Origin: Rhizobium album
GTDB taxonomy: Bacteria; Pseudomonadota; Alphaproteobacteria; Rhizobiales; Rhizobiaceae
Reading direction: 5' to 3'
Assembly (NCBI RefSeq): GCF_003122325.1
Contig: NZ_QFBC01000001.1
Coordinates: 124,001 to 188,000 of the forward strand
DNA: 64,000 nt
Positions 61,482 through 64,000 of the stretch are shown here, piece after piece. The notes beneath the pieces are model-generated. The model had not been told where the DNA came from. It did not search any database and saw only the letters and a program-made list of their open reading frames with translations. A program made the translations under genes and the position numbers. The first letter of the stretch is position 1; every line of letters starts with the position of its first letter.

Positions 61482-62215
61482 TGCAGTCCGGGATCTATGT
61501 CTCTCTTTCCTCGCAGATTGCACTCGAGCGACGCCTGACCACCATCGCCGACAATATGGCGAACATGAACACGGCCGGCTTTCGCGCCACCGACGTCAAG
61601 TTCGACGAGGTGATGAGCAATACGCAGAACGACATGAACGCCAAGATCGCGTTCGTCTCGCAGGGCAACGACTACCTGTCCACCCGCCAGGGCCAGTTCG
61701 ACAAGACCGGCAACCCGCTCGACTTTGCCGTCAAGGGTGATGCGTGGTTCGCCATCGATACACCGGCCGGCCAGGTGCTGACGCGCGACGGGCGTTTCAC
61801 GCTCAAGGATACCGGCGAGCTCGTCTCGTCGCAGGGCTATCCGGTTCTGGATGCCGGCGGCGCGCCGATCCAGATCGATCGCTCCGGCGGCGAGATTTCC
61901 GTCGCCATCGACGGCACCATCCGCCAGAACGACACGCAGGTCGGCTCGATCGGCATCTTCAAGGCGGATATCTCCAAGGGTTTCATCCGCTATGAAAACA
62001 GCGGCGTCATCACCACGGACCGGCCGCAGCCGGTGGTCGACGATTCCACCTCGGGCGTCATGCAGGGTTACATCGAGCAGTCGAACGTCAACGGCATCGC
62101 CGAAATGACGCAGCTCATCCAGGTCAATCGCGCCTTCGAGAGCGTCTCGGCTCTGATGCGCGACAGCGAGACGTCCATCCAGGAAGCCATCAAGACGCTC
62201 GGCGGCAGCGCCTGA
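61481..62215 (+). CDS. flgF: Flagellar proximal rod protein FlgF
   Basis: A 244-residue rod protein. It has the N-terminal rod motif LSSQIALERRLTTIADNMANMNTAGFRA (in blocks), the central LSTRQGQFDKTGNPLDFAVKGDAWFAIDTP and the C-terminal coiled coil MTQLIQVNRAFESVSALMRDSE. It is exported by the flagellar type III system to build the rod. Overlaps the DUF1217 gene by one base and precedes fliI by 16 bases. Confidence 0.93.
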   Translation: MQSGIYVSLSSQIALERRLTTIADNMANMNTAGFRATDVKFDEVMSNTQNDMNAKIAFVSQGNDYLSTRQGQFDKTGNPLDFAVKGDAWFAIDTPAGQVLTRDGRFTLKDTGELVSSQGYPVLDAGGAPIQIDRSGGEISVAIDGTIRQNDTQVGSIGIFKADISKGFIRYENSGVITTDRPQPVVDDSTSGVMQGYIEQSNVNGIAEMTQLIQVNRAFESVSALMRDSETSIQEAIKTLGGSA

Positions 62216-62231
62216 GCCCGGATAAAGCCCG

Positions 62232-63626
62232 ATGATCGAAGAGCAGTCCGCCGGTATCCACCCGTCACGCAAGCTGGCCCATCTCGCCAGCCTGGTGAAC
62301 CGGTATGCCAATCCCGATTACTCCGTCACGCATGGCGGACATGTTCAGACGATAGCCGCCGGCCATTATACGGTCAGCGGGCTGTCGCGGCATGTCCGGC
62401 TCGGCGAATTCGTGGGGCACCGCAGCCCGACCGGCATCCATCTCGGCGAAGTGGTGCGGGTCGAACCGGAAGTCGTCTATGTCTGCCCGATCGAGCCGGG
62501 CGAGCCGATCGGCATCCACGATGTGGTGATCCGCAAGGGCGCCTTCCGTGTCGCGCCCGACGACAGCTGGTGCGGACGCACCATCAATGCGCTTGGCGAG
62601 CCCATCGATGGCAAGGGGCCGCTGGTTTCCGGAACGATGCGCCGGCCGATCTCCAACACCGCGCCGCCGTCGATGACGCGCAAGCGGGTGGAGCAGGGTT
62701 TCAAGACCGGTGTGCGCGCTATCGATATCTTTTCCCCGCTTTGCCTCGGCCAGCGTCTCGGCGTGTTCGCCGGGTCCGGCGTCGGTAAGTCGACGCTTCT
62801 TTCGATGCTTGCCCGCGCCGATGCCTTCGACCGCGTGGTGATCGCGCTGGTCGGCGAACGCGGCCGCGAAGTGCGCGAATTCATCGAAGATACGCTGGGC
62901 GACAACATGTCCAAGTCGATCGCGGTCGTCGCCACCAGCGACGAGAGCCCGATGCTGCGCAAGATGGCGCCGCTTTCGGCCATGACCATCGCCGAACATT
63001 TTCGCGACCAGGGCGATAACGTGCTGCTCATCGTCGATAGCGTCACGCGTTTTGCTCACGCCATCCGCGAGGTCGCGGTCGCCGCCGGCGAACCGCCGAT
63101 CGCGCGCGGCTATCCCGCATCGGTCTTCACCGAGTTGCCGCGGTTGCTGGAGCGCGGCGGGCCGGGGCCGGAGGGGTCGGGCACCATCACCGCGATCATC
63201 TCCATCCTGGTGGACGGCGACAACCACAACGATCCGATCGCCGACTCCACCCGCGGCATTCTCGACGGCCACATCGTGCTGGAGCGCAGCCTGGCGGACG
63301 AAGGGCGGTATCCGCCGGTCAATCCGCTGTCCTCGATCTCGCGACTGGCGCGCAAGGCCTGGACGCCGGACCAGGAAAAGCTGGTATCGCGTTTGAAATC
63401 CCTCATTCATCGTTTCGAGGAAACCCGGGACCTGCGGCTGATCGGCGGTTACCGTCCCGGCGCCGACCCCGATCTCGACATGGCGGTGAAGCAGGTTCCC
63501 ATCATCTACGACGTGCTGAAGCAGTCTCCGGGCGACCGGCCGTCGCTGGATGCCTTCACCGATCTCGCCACCGGTCTGAAGAACGGTTCCGGCAACGTCA
63601 ATCAACCGATGGCTAGGAGAGCGTAG
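62232..63626 (+). CDS. fliI: Flagellum-specific ATPase FliI
   Basis: A 464-residue ATPase of the F1-beta-like family that drives or couples flagellar protein export. Walker A GSGVGKST near residue 183, EFIEDTLGD, Walker B VLLIVDSVTRFAHA and ARGYPASVFTELPRLLERGGP are visible. The ATG at 62232 is used. The gene is followed after 2 bases by another coding sequence. Confidence 0.94.
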   Translation: MIEEQSAGIHPSRKLAHLASLVNRYANPDYSVTHGGHVQTIAAGHYTVSGLSRHVRLGEFVGHRSPTGIHLGEVVRVEPEVVYVCPIEPGEPIGIHDVVIRKGAFRVAPDDSWCGRTINALGEPIDGKGPLVSGTMRRPISNTAPPSMTRKRVEQGFKTGVRAIDIFSPLCLGQRLGVFAGSGVGKSTLLSMLARADAFDRVVIALVGERGREVREFIEDTLGDNMSKSIAVVATSDESPMLRKMAPLSAMTIAEHFRDQGDNVLLIVDSVTRFAHAIREVAVAAGEPPIARGYPASVFTELPRLLERGGPGPEGSGTITAIISILVDGDNHNDPIADSTRGILDGHIVLERSLADEGRYPPVNPLSSISRLARKAWTPDQEKLVSRLKSLIHRFEETRDLRLIGGYRPGADPDLDMAVKQVPIIYDVLKQSPGDRPSLDAFTDLATGLKNGSGNVNQPMARRA

Positions 63627-63628
63627 CG

Positions 63629-64000
63629 ATGGCCAGAAAGAAAAAAGCCAGGATCGCCGATATCGCTGTCAATCTGGATGCGCCGCCGCGCGCGTCACGG
63701 ACAGGCGATCGCGTCCTGACTATACTGGGCCTCTCCATTGCCGCCGCCGCCGCCTTCTTTCCCTGGTACGTCTTTTTCAACGCCGACAAGTTCGGCGTAC
63801 AGATGACCAATTGGGACGGCACGCGCGATCTGCCGGACCTGCCGCCCCGTAACGTCTTCAGCGTCTCGCCGCTGGCGATGACCGACAATACGGAAAACAC
63901 CGCCGAACCGCTCGACGACCTGGTGACGGCGACCGTCGCCAACACAGGCGACAGGAAGAAGCGGAATATCAAGGAAGACCAGCCGTTCCCGGGCAAGAGC
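63629..64000 (+). CDS. Membrane-anchored flagellar-cluster protein, truncated by window end
   Basis: The first 124 codons of a gene that continues past the window. It starts MARKKKARIADIAV, contains one likely transmembrane helix (TILGLSIAAAAAFFPWYVFF), then a periplasmic part (NADKFGVQMTNWDGTRDLPDL). An unnamed gene occurs at this position after fliI in S. meliloti-type clusters. The function is unknown. The ATG at 63629 has GGAG about 10 bases upstream. Confidence 0.75.
   Translation, partial: MARKKKARIADIAVNLDAPPRASRTGDRVLTILGLSIAAAAAFFPWYVFFNADKFGVQMTNWDGTRDLPDLPPRNVFSVSPLAMTDNTENTAEPLDDLVTATVANTGDRKKRNIKEDQPFPGKS

Overview
The window reads as a chromosomal stretch from a Rhizobiaceae bacterium (Rhizobium/Agrobacterium/Ensifer group). 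The evidence is high GC content, the rhizobial che-flagellar gene order (icpA, cheS, cheY1, cheA, cheW, cheR, cheB, cheY2, cheD, cheT-like, fliF, visN, visR, then flhB, fliG, fliN, fliM, motA on the other strand), a rhizobial-type rha locus (rhaDI divergent from rhaRSTPQK), tandem AbcR-type small RNAs and typical rhizobial intergenic repeats. No rRNA, tRNA or CRISPR array was seen.

Layout. 1-2.7 kb: a short-chain dehydrogenase, two small exported proteins and a Cache/HAMP sensor remnant. 2.7-10.1 kb: a minus-strand uronate operon (aldehyde dehydrogenase, CUT2-type sugar ABC importer, KduI, KduD, KdgF) with a divergent GntR regulator. 10.1-16.4 kb: a glycosyltransferase, an FAD oxidoreductase, a nucleotide-sugar-epimerase-like SDR and a hybrid histidine kinase. 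16.4-19.4 kb: a pile-up of IS630, IS701 and IS5 sequences, mostly decayed. 19.4-22.4 kb: a NrtR-type regulator, a VWA-like protein and a PurA-like protein around a triple operator, the best candidate here for an undescribed system. 22.5-29.1 kb: galE, a branched-chain-type ABC importer and an esterase/arylformamidase-like hydrolase. 29.4-29.9 kb: two tandem AbcR-type sRNAs, each with a matching upstream box. 30-31.1 kb: ackA. 31.1-42 kb: L-rhamnose catabolism and import. 42.6-64 kb: chemotaxis and flagellar genes, running off the right edge.

How the parts work together. The rha genes form a complete import-to-aldolase route: RhaSTPQ bring rhamnose in, RhaI, RhaK and RhaD process it, and RhaR probably acts at a long inverted repeat between rhaD and rhaR. 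The mutarotase gene rhaU, which sits between rhaQ and rhaK in R. leguminosarum, is absent from that position. The kdgF-kduI-kduD genes carry unsaturated uronate to 2-keto-3-deoxygluconate. The che genes supply excitation and adaptation. VisN/VisR head the flagellar regulon, and fliM/fliN/fliG/motA/flhB/flgF/fliI supply switch, stator and export parts.

Start codons were chosen by eye from Shine-Dalgarno sequences and family N-termini; uncertain ones are flagged. All family calls come from motif recognition, without database searches.
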